From NCBI RefSeq assembly GCF_002749615.1, contig NZ_CP024201.1, positions 1,550,001-1,614,000 on the forward strand: a stretch of 64,000 nucleotides of DNA, written 5' to 3'. The notes beneath the pieces were generated by a model. It saw only the letters and a program-made list of their open reading frames with translations, ran no database searches and had not been told where the DNA came from. The DNA comes from Caulobacter mirabilis (GTDB taxonomy: Bacteria > Pseudomonadota > Alphaproteobacteria > Caulobacterales > Caulobacteraceae). Each line of letters starts with the position of its first letter. Positions within the stretch are counted from its first letter, which is position 1. The translations under genes were made by a program, and so were the position numbers. This document shows, one piece after another, positions 1-9,486 of this stretch.

Positions 1-44
1 GCCGCATGGTGCGCGCACTTCAAACAAGTGTTCGGGAGGAACGG

Positions 45-335
45 ATGATCGGCGTAGTCGCGACCCTGAAGGTGCAGCCCGCCAAGGCGAGCGAGTTCGA
101 GAAGGTCTTCCTGGACCTGGCCGCCAAGGTGAAGGCCAACGAGCCGGGCTGCCTGATGTACCAGCTGACCAAGAGCCGCACGGAAGAGGGCGTCTACAAG
201 GTGTTGGAGGTCTACGCCTCCGCCGACGCGCTGAAGGCCCACGGCTCGACCGAGTACTTCAAGGCCGCCGGCGCGGCCATGGGTCCGACGATGGCCGCCG
301 CGCCGTCGATCGAGTACCTCGACGGCGTCGAGTAA
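45..335 (+). CDS. Antibiotic biosynthesis monooxygenase (ABM) domain protein
   Basis: A 96-residue protein of the dimeric alpha+beta barrel ABM family. It opens IGVVATLKVQPAKASEFEKV, contains NEPGCLMYQL and ends with the usual YF and SIEYLD strands. Family members are small cytoplasmic monooxygenases or quinone-interacting proteins that need no cofactor; the substrate cannot be told from sequence. The ATG at 45 is preferred over an in-frame ATG at 6 because GGGAGGA lies just before it and the ABM fold starts there. It lies 5 bases before an acyl-CoA dehydrogenase, so the two are probably cotranscribed, which suggests a role next to lipid or aromatic acid breakdown (inference). Confidence 0.8.
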   Translation: MIGVVATLKVQPAKASEFEKVFLDLAAKVKANEPGCLMYQLTKSRTEEGVYKVLEVYASADALKAHGSTEYFKAAGAAMGPTMAAAPSIEYLDGVE

Positions 336-340
336 CGCCG

Positions 341-1552
341 ATGGACCTCGCGTTCTCCGAAGAGGACAAGGCCTTCCAGCGCGAGGTCCGCGACTGGATC
401 GCCGAGCACTACGACGCCGACCTGCGCAAGCAGATGTCGCAGTCCAAGAACGGCTATCTCGACAAGGCCGGACAGGTGAAATGGCAGAAGCTGCTGGCCG
501 CGCGCGGCTGGGCGGCGCCGAACTGGCCGGTCGAGCACGGCGGGCCGGGCTTCACCTCCTCGCAGGCCTATATCTACAACATGGAGATGAGCCTGGCCGG
601 CGCGCCGCGCTCCTCGCCCATGGGCCTGACCATGGTCGCTCCGGTGATCATGGCCTTCGGCTCGGACGAGCAGAAGAAGCAGCACCTGCCGCCGATCCTG
701 CAGTCGGACATCTGGTGGTGCCAGGGCTATTCCGAGCCGGGCAGCGGCTCCGACCTGGCCAGCCTGTCGATGAAGGCGGAGCGTGACGGCGACGACTATG
801 TCCTGAACGGCAGCAAGATCTGGACGACCCACGCCCAGTGGGCCGACTGGATGTTCTGCCTGGTGCGGACCGACGCCAGCGGCAAGCCGCAGCAGGGCAT
901 CTCCTTCCTGCTTCTGCGGATGGACACGCCCGGCGTCTCGGTGAAGCCGCTGCCGACGCTGGACGGTCCGGCCGACGGCCAGCAGGAGATCAACCAGGTC
1001 TTCTTCGACAACGTCCGTGTCCCGGTCTCCAACCGCATCGGCGAAGAGGGCAAGGGCTGGACCTACGCCAAGTATCTGCTCGAGTTCGAACGCGGCAACG
1101 CCTTCGCCCCGGCGTTGATGCACGCCCTGAAGAAGGTGCGGACGATCGCCTCGGCGGAGTTCGGCGACGGCGGCGAGCCGCTGATCGGCGACCGCGACTT
1201 CCAGCGCAAGCTGGCCGAGATGGAAATCCAGGTCGCGACCCTGAACGCCACGGAGCTGCGCATCTTCTCGGCGATGGGGTCGGGCGAGCCGGTGGGGCCG
1301 GCCTCCTCGATGCTGAAATGCGCGGGGTCGGAAACCCAGCAGGCGATCACCGAACTGGCCCTTGAGGCGGTCGGAAACTACGCCGCGCCGTTCGTCCAGG
1401 ACACCTGGTCCGCGACCAACGAACCGCGGCCAGGGCCGGATCACGCCGGACCGGCGGCGCCCGCCTACTTCAACTATCGCAAGGCGTCGATCTACGCCGG
1501 CTCGAACGAGATCCAGCGCAACATCATGGCCAAGCTGGTTCTGGGGCTCTGA
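341..1552 (+). CDS. Acyl-CoA dehydrogenase family protein
   Basis: A 403-residue flavoprotein of full length for the family, expected to oxidise an acyl-CoA thioester to the enoyl-CoA with FAD in the cytoplasm. The N-terminal helical domain, the motif CQGYSEPGSGSDLASL (about 126-141), the beta domain (KIWTTHAQ) and the C-terminal YAGSNEIQRNIMAKLVLGL are clear. The position that is the catalytic glutamate in medium-chain enzymes (YEG) is alanine here (YAG, about residue 386), as in a subset of bacterial FadE proteins acting on bulky substrates, so the base must lie elsewhere or the substrate is unusual. Follows the ABM gene by 5 bases. Confidence 0.9.
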   Translation: MDLAFSEEDKAFQREVRDWIAEHYDADLRKQMSQSKNGYLDKAGQVKWQKLLAARGWAAPNWPVEHGGPGFTSSQAYIYNMEMSLAGAPRSSPMGLTMVAPVIMAFGSDEQKKQHLPPILQSDIWWCQGYSEPGSGSDLASLSMKAERDGDDYVLNGSKIWTTHAQWADWMFCLVRTDASGKPQQGISFLLLRMDTPGVSVKPLPTLDGPADGQQEINQVFFDNVRVPVSNRIGEEGKGWTYAKYLLEFERGNAFAPALMHALKKVRTIASAEFGDGGEPLIGDRDFQRKLAEMEIQVATLNATELRIFSAMGSGEPVGPASSMLKCAGSETQQAITELALEAVGNYAAPFVQDTWSATNEPRPGPDHAGPAAPAYFNYRKASIYAGSNEIQRNIMAKLVLGL

Positions 1553-1565
1553 GACCTCAGGAGCC

Positions 1566-3458
1566 TCAGGCCTCGGCGACCAGATCGGCGATCAGGTCGG
1601 GGGCCTGGAAGTAGATCAGCAGGCCGGCGTCCGGGATCAGGCGGTAGCGGACGTTCGGCAGGCCGTTCCAGGCCTCGCGGTTGCCGGCCAGGGCCACCGC
1701 CTCGCCCTCGACCACGATCCAGCCGGCGCCGCCGACGACCTCGGGCGGGGCCCAGCCCTCGGAATAGGCGCGGTGCTCGGCGGCGAAGCCGGCGCTGGTC
1801 CTGGCGAACATGCCCTGGGCGTCGCGGACCAACGTCTCAAGCACGCCGGGCTGCTCTAGGGTCGCGCTGTCGCAGGGCGGCGCCGCCAGGGCCTGGCGCA
1901 TCACGTCGGCCAGCAGCTCGGTCCGCGTCTGCCGGCGCAGGGTCTCGGCGACCAGCTCGATGATGTGGGGGCTGGTGATGAAGGCGCGGGCCACGGTCCC
2001 CATCAGGCTGGCCGGGATTCGGATGGCCGGCGCATGACGGGCGGACGGCAGCTTGGGATTCACCGCCAGGCCGGCCTCGACCCGGTCGGAGCGCTCCGCC
2101 GCGAAACGCAGGCCGCTCGGCGTCCCGGAATCCCGGACCACCAACCGCACGCGATCGATATGCAGCGCGTCCAGCACCCGGGCCATGTCGTCCGCCGCCT
2201 GGCCCAGGTAGTCGCCGCGCGCGACGTCGGTCAGGCCGTAGCCGGGGCGCTGCGGCGTGATCGGGCGGAAGCCGCGCGCCTGAAGGGCCGTGACCAGCGG
2301 CGCGGGCAGGCGGCGGCCGGTTCCCGCGCCGTGCATGACGACCACCGGACGACCGCTGCGGGGGCCGTAGTCGGTCAGGCCGATCCGCCGGTCGCCGTCG
2401 GCCACCACCCGCAGGCGGCCAATGCGGTCGGCCGGCTCCAGCACGGTCTCGGCCGCGTCGGTCAAGGCGGCCAGGGCGCCGGTCTCCGAGGCGAGCCGGA
2501 CCAGGTCCTTGGTCTTGCCGACCCCCGCTTTGGCGAACACCGCCTTGAGCTGGCCCCGCACGGTCGTTTCGCTGAGGCCCAGGTCGTGGGCGACCTCGCG
2601 AGCGGTCAGGCCGCTGGCGAAGCGCGCGGCGGCGCGGGCCTCCGCCGCCGTGGCGCCGAAGCTGGCGGCCAGCACGGCCTCCAACCTCCGGGGCGGAGGA
2701 TGGTCGCCGCACATCAGGTCCATCAGCCGGCGGACGAGGTCTGGCGAGCGGCGCGCGCCGGCCTTGCGCAGGGCCTTCTTCAACGCTTCGCGGGCGGTCT
2801 CGCGGCCGACGCCGATCCGCTCAGCCGCGGCGCCCAGGTTCGGCGCGTCGAGCAGAGCTTCGGCCAGCCGCGCTTCCAGGGGCGTGAAGCCGAAAGCTTC
2901 GGTCGCCCGGCGGGCCAGTTCGCCGACGCGTGACGGCGCGAAACAGAGCAGCGCCACGCGCGCGGCGCTCGCCTCCAGGGCGCGTCGGGCTCCGTCGGAC
3001 AGCGGCCAGCTGGTCGCGGCGCTCCGCAGGCCGGCGCAGGCGGCGATGACGGAGCCGTCGGCGGTCTCGACCAGGCCGAACGCCTGGCCGGCCCTGGCCG
3101 CCGCCTCGATCAGCCGGCGGAACGTCGTCTCGTCCGGCGCCGAGCCGAACCAGGCGCTGAAGACGGGATCGGCCTCGATCACCAGGCCCTTCGGATCGAT
3201 GACGGCCCGGCCCAGGGCGGAAGGCGGCGCGACAGCGGCGGCGCCCTGTTCCGGAGCGAAGCGAGAGGCCTCGATCAAGGCCTCGGTCAGCAGCGTCGGC
3301 TCGCTGGCGATCGAGCGCTCGAGCCATTCCCAGCCGTCGATGATCCCCTGGGCCGGCCGGCCCTCGGCCAGCCGCGCCCGCAGGAGATCGGGCAGGCTAT
3401 GCGCTTCCCCGTCGTGCAAGGTCCGTCCCCGTCCGTCCCTCTCCGGACGATTCAGCAT
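1566..3458 (-). CDS. Tandem LuxR-type HTH / alpha-beta hydrolase fusion regulator
   Basis: A 630-residue protein that I read as three parts: an N-terminal sensor-like region (about 80-180, resembling a degenerate PAS fold), two successive LuxR-type helix-turn-helix segments (about 190-245, and about 265-325 with GLTAREVAHDLGLSETTVRG), and a C-terminal alpha/beta hydrolase (about 355-630; VVVMHGAGTG oxyanion loop, PQRPGYGLTD). The nucleophile elbow reads V-R-D-S-G-T instead of G-x-S-x-G, so hydrolysis may be altered or lost and the domain may bind a ligand. The ATG at 3458 was chosen because upstream sequence in frame is low-quality translation overlapping the divergent promoter. Divergent from an Old Yellow Enzyme gene, which is a plausible target (inference). 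Confidence 0.75.
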   Translation of the reverse strand: MLNRPERDGRGRTLHDGEAHSLPDLLRARLAEGRPAQGIIDGWEWLERSIASEPTLLTEALIEASRFAPEQGAAAVAPPSALGRAVIDPKGLVIEADPVFSAWFGSAPDETTFRRLIEAAARAGQAFGLVETADGSVIAACAGLRSAATSWPLSDGARRALEASAARVALLCFAPSRVGELARRATEAFGFTPLEARLAEALLDAPNLGAAAERIGVGRETAREALKKALRKAGARRSPDLVRRLMDLMCGDHPPPRRLEAVLAASFGATAAEARAAARFASGLTAREVAHDLGLSETTVRGQLKAVFAKAGVGKTKDLVRLASETGALAALTDAAETVLEPADRIGRLRVVADGDRRIGLTDYGPRSGRPVVVMHGAGTGRRLPAPLVTALQARGFRPITPQRPGYGLTDVARGDYLGQAADDMARVLDALHIDRVRLVVRDSGTPSGLRFAAERSDRVEAGLAVNPKLPSARHAPAIRIPASLMGTVARAFITSPHIIELVAETLRRQTRTELLADVMRQALAAPPCDSATLEQPGVLETLVRDAQGMFARTSAGFAAEHRAYSEGWAPPEVVGGAGWIVVEGEAVALAGNREAWNGLPNVRYRLIPDAGLLIYFQAPDLIADLVAEA

Positions 3459-3554
3459 AACGTTGTTCTGGGGGCGTCTTGAAGAAAAACTCCATGGCTG
3501 AGGGTTCGAACAACTGTTTAACCTCGAGCCTTCGCCAGCCGGGAGCCGCGCCTC

Positions 3555-4655
<1,101 letters not shown>

Positions 4656-4675
4656 CAGCCCATCGCCGAGCTTGC

Positions 4676-4697
4676 GGCCCTCCTTACCGGGAGGGCT
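4676..4697. terminator. Weak hairpin between convergent genes
   Basis: A 7-bp stem (GCCCTCC / GGAGGGC) with a 6-base loop sits exactly where the oxidoreductase gene and the opposing CsgG-like gene end. It overlaps the stop codon of the latter and has no clear T run, so it is only a possible bidirectional terminator. Confidence 0.3.
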
Positions 4698-5646
4698 CCA
4701 GGCCGGTGTTCAGCACCCAGCCGACGTTGTCGTTCTCGTCGGCGACCTGCCACCACATGCCGTTCTTCTCGCCGGTCGGATAGACCGTCGCGCCGATCGG
4801 CAGGCTGCGGACCAGCTTGGCCTTGGCGTCGGGCGCCGCGCGCATGTTGATCGCGCGGGTGGCGGTGAAGGTCTTGGCCGGAGCCGCGGCCGCGGCGGGC
4901 TGGCCGCCGTTGGTGGCCAGGCCCAGCTCGCCGACCATCTTGCTGTAGGCGTTGATGAACGACAGCGTGACGATGCGGCCGATCTCGGTGTCTTCGTAGC
5001 CGCCGCCCACGGCGCCGCCGAAGCCCGCGCCGCCGCCGACGCCCCAGCCGATGTCGTTCTTGGCCGCGTAGCCTTCCTGGACCGCGATCGTCTCGGTCGT
5101 GCGGACGTTGGTCAGCGACAGGACGGTGTTGGCTTCGAGCTTCTTGGTCTTGATGCCGCCGACCAGGGCGCCGAAGCCGCCGCCGATCAGGCCGCCCACG
5201 GCGCCGGCCACGGCGCTGCCGCCGGAGTCGGAGTCCTTGGCCTGCACCTCGGCGACCAGCACGTAGTCAGCCGCCTTGACCTGGCCCTTGCCGACGTTCG
5301 AGCCGCGCTGCAGGCCCAGGTCGCTGCCGATGCCGCGCTCGATCTGGGCGGCGTTGAGGCCGGCGCCGCGATCGACGAGGTTGAAACAGCCCGACCGCTG
5401 CACGATCACGCGCAGCAGCTTCTGCGGCGAAGCCAGATTGTACTGGCGCCAGCCCGCGACGTCGTCGCCGTCGATGATCGACAGCGTGCCGAGCTTGCGC
5501 GAGCACTGCGGCACCTGGGACATCGCGTCCACCTGCATCCGCTGCGCGCCGCTCGGCTTGACCGGCTTGGTCTGCGCCCAAGCGCCGGTCGCCGGAATCG
5601 TCATGGCGAGCATGCTCGCCCACACCATGGGGGTGGTGATCTTCAT
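4684..5646 (-). CDS. Secreted CsgG-like protein with C-terminal SH3 domain
   Basis: A 320-residue exported protein. A signal peptide ends near AWAQ (about 25). The middle resembles the CsgG/curli assembly fold: LLRVIVQRSGCFNLVDRG, YVLVAEVQ, a glycine-rich hydrophobic stretch (AVGGLIGGGFGALVGG) and ANTVLSLTNVRTTE. The last ~65 residues form a bacterial SH3 domain (AINMRAAPDAKAKLVRSLP, GWVLNTGLEPSR). There is no lipobox, so it is predicted periplasmic or outer-membrane associated rather than a classical CsgG lipoprotein. No curli subunit genes are nearby. An envelope role is likely but the exact function is unknown. Confidence 0.75.
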   Translation of the reverse strand: MKITTPMVWASMLAMTIPATGAWAQTKPVKPSGAQRMQVDAMSQVPQCSRKLGTLSIIDGDDVAGWRQYNLASPQKLLRVIVQRSGCFNLVDRGAGLNAAQIERGIGSDLGLQRGSNVGKGQVKAADYVLVAEVQAKDSDSGGSAVAGAVGGLIGGGFGALVGGIKTKKLEANTVLSLTNVRTTETIAVQEGYAAKNDIGWGVGGGAGFGGAVGGGYEDTEIGRIVTLSFINAYSKMVGELGLATNGGQPAAAAAPAKTFTATRAINMRAAPDAKAKLVRSLPIGATVYPTGEKNGMWWQVADENDNVGWVLNTGLEPSR

Positions 5647-5732
5647 CTACGCCCTCTCCCTGAATAGGCCGTCGGCTAGATAACAGGGTGCGCCAAGCTC
5701 GACTAGCGCCGACAACGTATTGGCGAGCTTAA

Positions 5733-6644
5733 TCAGGCGTTGAAGTTCAGTTTCAGGCCCGGGCGTGGCCATTTCGCCCTGTAAAGCTTCCCAGTTCCGG
5801 AAGCTGTGACCCAGGCGGTGGTCATTTCGGGCCCGCCGAAACAGATATTGGTCACCAGCAGGTCGGGGAAGGGGAAGTGTTCGGTCGCGCCCGACGGGTC
5901 GAAGACGGTGATTCCCCCGTTAATGATGGTCGCCACACAGACCTTGCCGCTCGCCTCGACGGCCAGGCTGTCGAGCAGCTGATAGCCCGGCAGGTTGCAG
6001 ACCACCCGACCAGGCTGGAACGGCGGCGGTTCGGCCAGGACGCCGGGCTCGACGATGTCGAAGGCCCAGAGCCGTCCGAGCATGGTGTCGGCCATGTAGA
6101 CCACCGTTTCGTCCGGCGAGAGGCCGACGCCGTTGGGCGAGATCATGTGCTCGCGCACGCGGGAGACCTTCGAGCCGTCGGCCCTGGCGTAGTAGAGCGC
6201 CCCGTGCTTGCGGCCTTCCGGCGTGCTGCAGCCGTGGTCGGTGAACCAGAAGCCGCCGGACTTGTCGAAGACCAGGTCGTTGGGTCCGTTGAAGGGCTTG
6301 CCGTCACATTGGTCGTAGACGGTGTCGATCTTGCCGGTCTTCGGATCGATGCGCTGGATGTAGCCGCCCTTGTGACTTGGCGGAGTCGGGCCGGGGATCA
6401 GCAGGCCGTTGATCTCCTGGAAGTCGAAGCTGCCGCCGTTGTTGGTCACCCAGACCGCGCCGTCGGGCCCGATCGCGGCCCCGTTCGGTCCCCCGCCGGT
6501 CTCGGCGAAGGTCTCCTTGCGGCCATCCGGCGTGATCCGGGTCAGGCGCTGGCCGGCGATCTCGGTGAGGATCACCGAGCCGTCCTGCATCGCGATGGGA
6601 CCTTCGGGGAACCGCAGCCCCTCCGCGACCAGCTCGATCTCCAT
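5733..6644 (-). CDS. SMP-30/gluconolactonase/LRE-family hydrolase
   Basis: A 303-residue six-bladed beta-propeller of the SMP-30 family, cytoplasmic by lack of a signal peptide. The N-terminal GLRFPEGPI carries the metal-binding glutamate, GPNGAAIGPDGAVWVTNNGG and FNGPNDLVFDKSGGFWFTDHG supply metal-site asparagine and substrate residues, and ISPNGVGLSPDE precedes the second metal aspartate. These enzymes hydrolyse sugar lactones or related esters with a divalent metal. No sugar catabolic genes are adjacent, so the substrate is open. Start at 6644 fits the family's conserved N terminus. Confidence 0.85.
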   Translation of the reverse strand: MEIELVAEGLRFPEGPIAMQDGSVILTEIAGQRLTRITPDGRKETFAETGGGPNGAAIGPDGAVWVTNNGGSFDFQEINGLLIPGPTPPSHKGGYIQRIDPKTGKIDTVYDQCDGKPFNGPNDLVFDKSGGFWFTDHGCSTPEGRKHGALYYARADGSKVSRVREHMISPNGVGLSPDETVVYMADTMLGRLWAFDIVEPGVLAEPPPFQPGRVVCNLPGYQLLDSLAVEASGKVCVATIINGGITVFDPSGATEHFPFPDLLVTNICFGGPEMTTAWVTASGTGKLYRAKWPRPGLKLNFNA

Positions 6645-6695
6645 GGTTCGCTCCCTCTGGCTTGTTTTGCAGAGAGTGAACCGACTGACGCAGGG

Positions 6696-7079
6696 TCAGT
6701 GCAAGTCGTAGAGTTCGTATTCGCCCAGGACGAGGGCGCCTTTTTCGTCAAGGTGGGCGCGACCGTGACCGGAACGCTTCAGCGCCGGCATGTCGACCCA
6801 GCGAACCGGCCCGTCGGGCGTCCTCGCGTCCTGCCGGGCGCAGGGGACCTTCAGCCGGATCGCGGCGTCGGGCGCGAACAGCGTCCCGCGCTCGGACCGG
6901 ATCACCCGTCCGTCGACAGTGCAGATCCCCTGGTCGCGGAACAGCGGCGTTCGCACCCGCACCACGTGGAAGACCACGACGTTGGGCGCGTCGCGGCGGG
7001 CGGCTTCGATGATGTCCATCGAGGCGTCGGACGGCGTCGCGACGGCGAGGGCGGCCAGGACCGCCGCGGCCGCCGTCAT
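6696..7079 (-). CDS. Small secreted protein, paralogue of its upstream neighbour
   Basis: A 127-residue protein with a hydrophobic N-terminal signal sequence (TAAAAVLAALAVATPSDAS) and otherwise no family I recognise. It aligns by eye with the protein encoded immediately upstream: GICTVDGRVIRSERGTLFAPDAAIRLKVPC here against GDC.VSGTVIEVERGS.F.VG..ATLQVAC there, including two cysteines that could form a disulfide. Its ATG overlaps the upstream stop by one base (TGATG), so the pair is translationally coupled. Last gene of the thyA-folA cluster. Function unknown; periplasmic location inferred from the signal sequence. Confidence 0.65.
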   Translation of the reverse strand: MTAAAAVLAALAVATPSDASMDIIEAARRDAPNVVVFHVVRVRTPLFRDQGICTVDGRVIRSERGTLFAPDAAIRLKVPCARQDARTPDGPVRWVDMPALKRSGHGRAHLDEKGALVLGEYELYDLH

Positions 7080-7477
7080 CAGCGGCGGCCGAACAGTTCG
7101 ACCTGGTCGCGGGCGACCGCGCCGCCGTTGGTCCAGGCCTTGAGGCGTTTGGCGCCGTTCAGGCGGCTGACGTCGTGCCAGATGCGCGGGCCGGGCGGGG
7201 GGCTGCCGGGGCCGGCGATGCAGGCGACCTGCAGGGTGGCGTTCTGGCCGACCTTAAAGGCCGAGCCGCGCTCGACCTCGATCACCGTGCCGCTGACCGC
7301 GCAGTCGCCATAGTCGCCCGACGGCTTGCCGACGCCGGAGATCTCGATGGTCAGCACGTCGCGGGCGCTGGTCCGCGCCTCCTCGTAGTACTGCGGCGGC
7401 AGCAGCGCTTGGGCCGTTCCGGCCGCCAGGGCCAGGGTCGCCGCCAGGCCCGCAGTCGTCGTCAGTCGTGCGATCAT
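7079..7477 (-). CDS. Small secreted protein, paralogue of its downstream neighbour
   Basis: A 132-residue protein with a good signal peptide (TTAGLAATLALAAGTAQA, cleavage near residue 25) and a mature part with cysteines in GDCAVSG and LQVACIAG. It is a tandem paralogue of the 127-residue protein that follows. Its start codon overlaps the folA stop (ATGA), so it is coupled to folA. It has no visible catalytic motif. The placement behind folA looks like operon hitch-hiking rather than a folate role (inference). Confidence 0.65.
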   Translation of the reverse strand: MIARLTTTAGLAATLALAAGTAQALLPPQYYEEARTSARDVLTIEISGVGKPSGDYGDCAVSGTVIEVERGSAFKVGQNATLQVACIAGPGSPPPGPRIWHDVSRLNGAKRLKAWTNGGAVARDQVELFGRR

Positions 7478-7992
7478 TTCCGCTCCAGTACGCGAAAGAC
7501 GAAGGCATGGTCGTCGCCTTCACCCGCAGGATATGGCTCGCGCCGCACCTCTTTCCAATCCTCTTCCGCGAACGGCGGAAAATAGACGTCGCCCTGTGGC
7601 TCGGCGTCCACTTCTGTCAGATACATGCGCCGGGCCTTCGGCAGGGCCAGCCTGAACAGCGCCACGCCGCCGATGACGCAGATCTCCTCGGCGCCATCCT
7701 CGGCCGCCTGTTCGCGGGCGATCTCCAGCGCCTCGGCGAAATCCTCGCAGGCCACCGCGCCCTTGGGCGCGAACGAGCCGTCCTTCGAAAGCACCACGTT
7801 CAGCCGGCCCGGCAGCGGCTTCCGCGGCAGGCTGTCCCAGGTCTTGCGGCCCATGATCACGGGCTTGGCCATCGTGACCTGCTTGAAGATCGCCAGGTCC
7901 GACTTCAGCCGCCAGGGCAGGGCGTTGTCCCGCCCGATGACGCCGTTGCGGGCGACGGCGACAGGACCGAGGGCGATGGGGATCAGGCTCAT
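7474..7992 (-). CDS. folA: Dihydrofolate reductase
   Basis: A 172-residue NADPH-dependent dihydrofolate reductase regenerating tetrahydrofolate after thymidylate synthesis. Diagnostic segments are ARNGVIGRDNALPWRLKSDL (substrate loop with the conserved Asp about 27-33), KPVIMGRKTWDSLPRKPLPGR (NADPH site), EEICVIGGVALFRLALP and the C-terminal VRREPYP. Full length for a chromosomal FolA. It lies downstream of thyA on the same strand, separated by a palindromic repeat, and overlaps the next gene by 4 bases. Confidence 0.95.
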   Translation of the reverse strand: MSLIPIALGPVAVARNGVIGRDNALPWRLKSDLAIFKQVTMAKPVIMGRKTWDSLPRKPLPGRLNVVLSKDGSFAPKGAVACEDFAEALEIAREQAAEDGAEEICVIGGVALFRLALPKARRMYLTEVDAEPQGDVYFPPFAEEDWKEVRREPYPAGEGDDHAFVFRVLERK

Positions 7993-8073
7993 GGGGCTTG
8001 TGTAGCGCAGCGTCGGGCGGGGCGGGAAGCTTGAGCAGGCGGAAGATTGCGGGAGAGAAGTCGCGCGCCGAAT

Positions 8074-8187
8074 TGCGTGGTTCGAGACGCGGACCTGAGG
8101 GTCCGCTCCTCACCATGACGAAGGTGGGGGGCTTTCTGACCTCGTCGTCCTGAGGAGCGAGCCTTGCGAGCGTCTCGAAGGACGCAC
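8074..8187. repeat. Palindromic intergenic repeat between thyA and folA
   Basis: The ends form an inverted pair: GCGTGGTTCGAGACGC at 8075-8090 and GCGTCTCGAAGGACGC at 8170-8185. Between them are CTGAGGGTCCGCTCCTCA and CGTCGTCCTGAGGAGCGAG. This resembles the dispersed extragenic palindromes common in Caulobacterales. Its place between two same-strand genes suggests an mRNA-stabilising or attenuating structure (inference). Confidence 0.6.
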
Positions 8188-8205
8188 GACGGATTCGAGG
8201 ACCGC

Positions 8206-9054
8206 CTACACCGCGATCGGCGCCTTGATGCTCGGGTGAGCTTGGTAGTCTCGCAGCTGGAAGTCCTCGTACTCGTACGAGAACAGGTCGCCGCGTGGCG
8301 TGATGGTCATCTCGGGGAAGGCGTACGGCTCGCGCGAGAGCTGCTCCTTCGCCTGGTCGACGTGGTTCAGGTACAGGTGCGCGTCGCCGAAGGTATGGAC
8401 GAACTCGCCCGGTTTCAGGCCGGTGACCTGGGCCATCATCAGGGTCAGCAGGGCGTAGCTGGCGATGTTGAACGGCACGCCGAGGAAGACGTCGGCGCTG
8501 CGCTGGTACAGCTGGCAGCTGAGCTTCCCGTCCGCGACGAAGAACTGGAACAGGCAGTGGCAGGGCGGCAGGGCCATGTCGTCGACGTCGGCCGGATTCC
8601 AGGCGCTGACGATGTGACGGCGGCTGTTGGGATTGGTCTTCAGGCTCTCGATCACCGCCGTGATCTGGTCGATGACCCGGCCGTCCGGGGCGGCCCAGGA
8701 GCGCCATTGCCGGCCGTAGACCGGGCCGAGCTCGCCGCCCTCGTCGGCCCATTCGTCCCAGATGCTGACGCCCCGTTCCTGCAGCCAGCGTACGTTGGTG
8801 TCGCCGCGCAGGAACCACAGCAGCTCGAGGATGATCGACTTGAGGTGCAGCTTCTTGGTGGTCAGCAGCGGAAAGCCCTGCGCCAGATCGAAGCGCATCT
8901 GACGGCCGAAGACGCCCAGGGTGCCCGTGCCGGTGCGGTCGCCGCGCTGGACGCCATTGCGCAGGATGTCCTGCAGGAGCGCCAGGTACTGGCGTTCCGG
9001 ATGCTGGGGATCGCTCGCCGGCGGGGCGGCGAACAGCGGCGCGATGGCGGTCAT
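8206..9054 (-). CDS. thyA: Thymidylate synthase
   Basis: A 282-residue folate-dependent thymidylate synthase converting dUMP to dTMP. The catalytic cysteine is in [11 protein letters not shown] (C165); other landmarks are [49 protein letters not shown], the arginine pair in [14 protein letters not shown] and [10 protein letters not shown]. The ATG at 9054 has AGGAGC at proper spacing; an upstream in-frame start at 9150 would add 32 residues not found in the family. Together with folA it forms the thymidylate cycle. Confidence 0.96.
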   Translation of the reverse strand: MTAIAPLFAAPPASDPQHPERQYLALLQDILRNGVQRGDRTGTGTLGVFGRQMRFDLAQGFPLLTTKKLHLKSIILELLWFLRGDTNVRWLQERGVSIWDEWADEGGELGPVYGRQWRSWAAPDGRVIDQITAVIESLKTNPNSRRHIVSAWNPADVDDMALPPCHCLFQFFVADGKLSCQLYQRSADVFLGVPFNIASYALLTLMMAQVTGLKPGEFVHTFGDAHLYLNHVDQAKEQLSREPYAFPEMTITPRGDLFSYEYEDFQLRDYQAHPSIKAPIAV

Positions 9055-9192
9055 GCCTGAAGCTCCTGTCGCGGCCGATTGTGCCCGATTCGCGGGAGCG
9101 ACGGGCGGCGATGACGGAGTGTTGTCCCCAACTCTTGCCGGATGCTCCACAACCGGCGATCATCGATCAATGTTTCCCCGGGGAGGGACCAC

Positions 9193-9480
9193 ATGCTCAT
9201 CTTGACGTTGACCCTGATGATGGCCGCGGCGGAGCCGGCCGCCAAGACGCCGCCGTCGCCGCCGGCTCCCGCGAAGACCGAAACCACGCTCCAGGTGGTG
9301 CGGAACGATCCGAACCGGAAGATCTGCCGCGAGGAGCTCAAGCCCAACTCGCGCTTTGGCCGCAAGGTCTGCAAGACGGCGGCTCAATGGGATACGCGAA
9401 GCGAGACGGCCCAGGCTGCGTTGAGCACCATGCAGGGGCGCACCCAGACCCAGTCCTGCAGCCCCAGCACCGGCTGCTAG
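9193..9480 (+). CDS. Small secreted protein, hypothetical
   Basis: A 95-residue protein with a short hydrophobic start (MLILTLTLMMAAAEP), a proline/alanine-rich linker and a charged, cysteine-containing tail (RKICREELKPNSRFGRKVCK, and a final C-terminal cysteine). The ATG at 9193 is chosen because GGGGAGGGACC precedes it. Similar short proteins with a KICR...KVCK pattern are frequent in Caulobacterales and sphingomonads, with no known role. Convergent with the DUF924 gene, 6 bases apart. Confidence 0.65.
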   Translation: MLILTLTLMMAAAEPAAKTPPSPPAPAKTETTLQVVRNDPNRKICREELKPNSRFGRKVCKTAAQWDTRSETAQAALSTMQGRTQTQSCSPSTGC

Positions 9481-9486
9481 CCGCCC

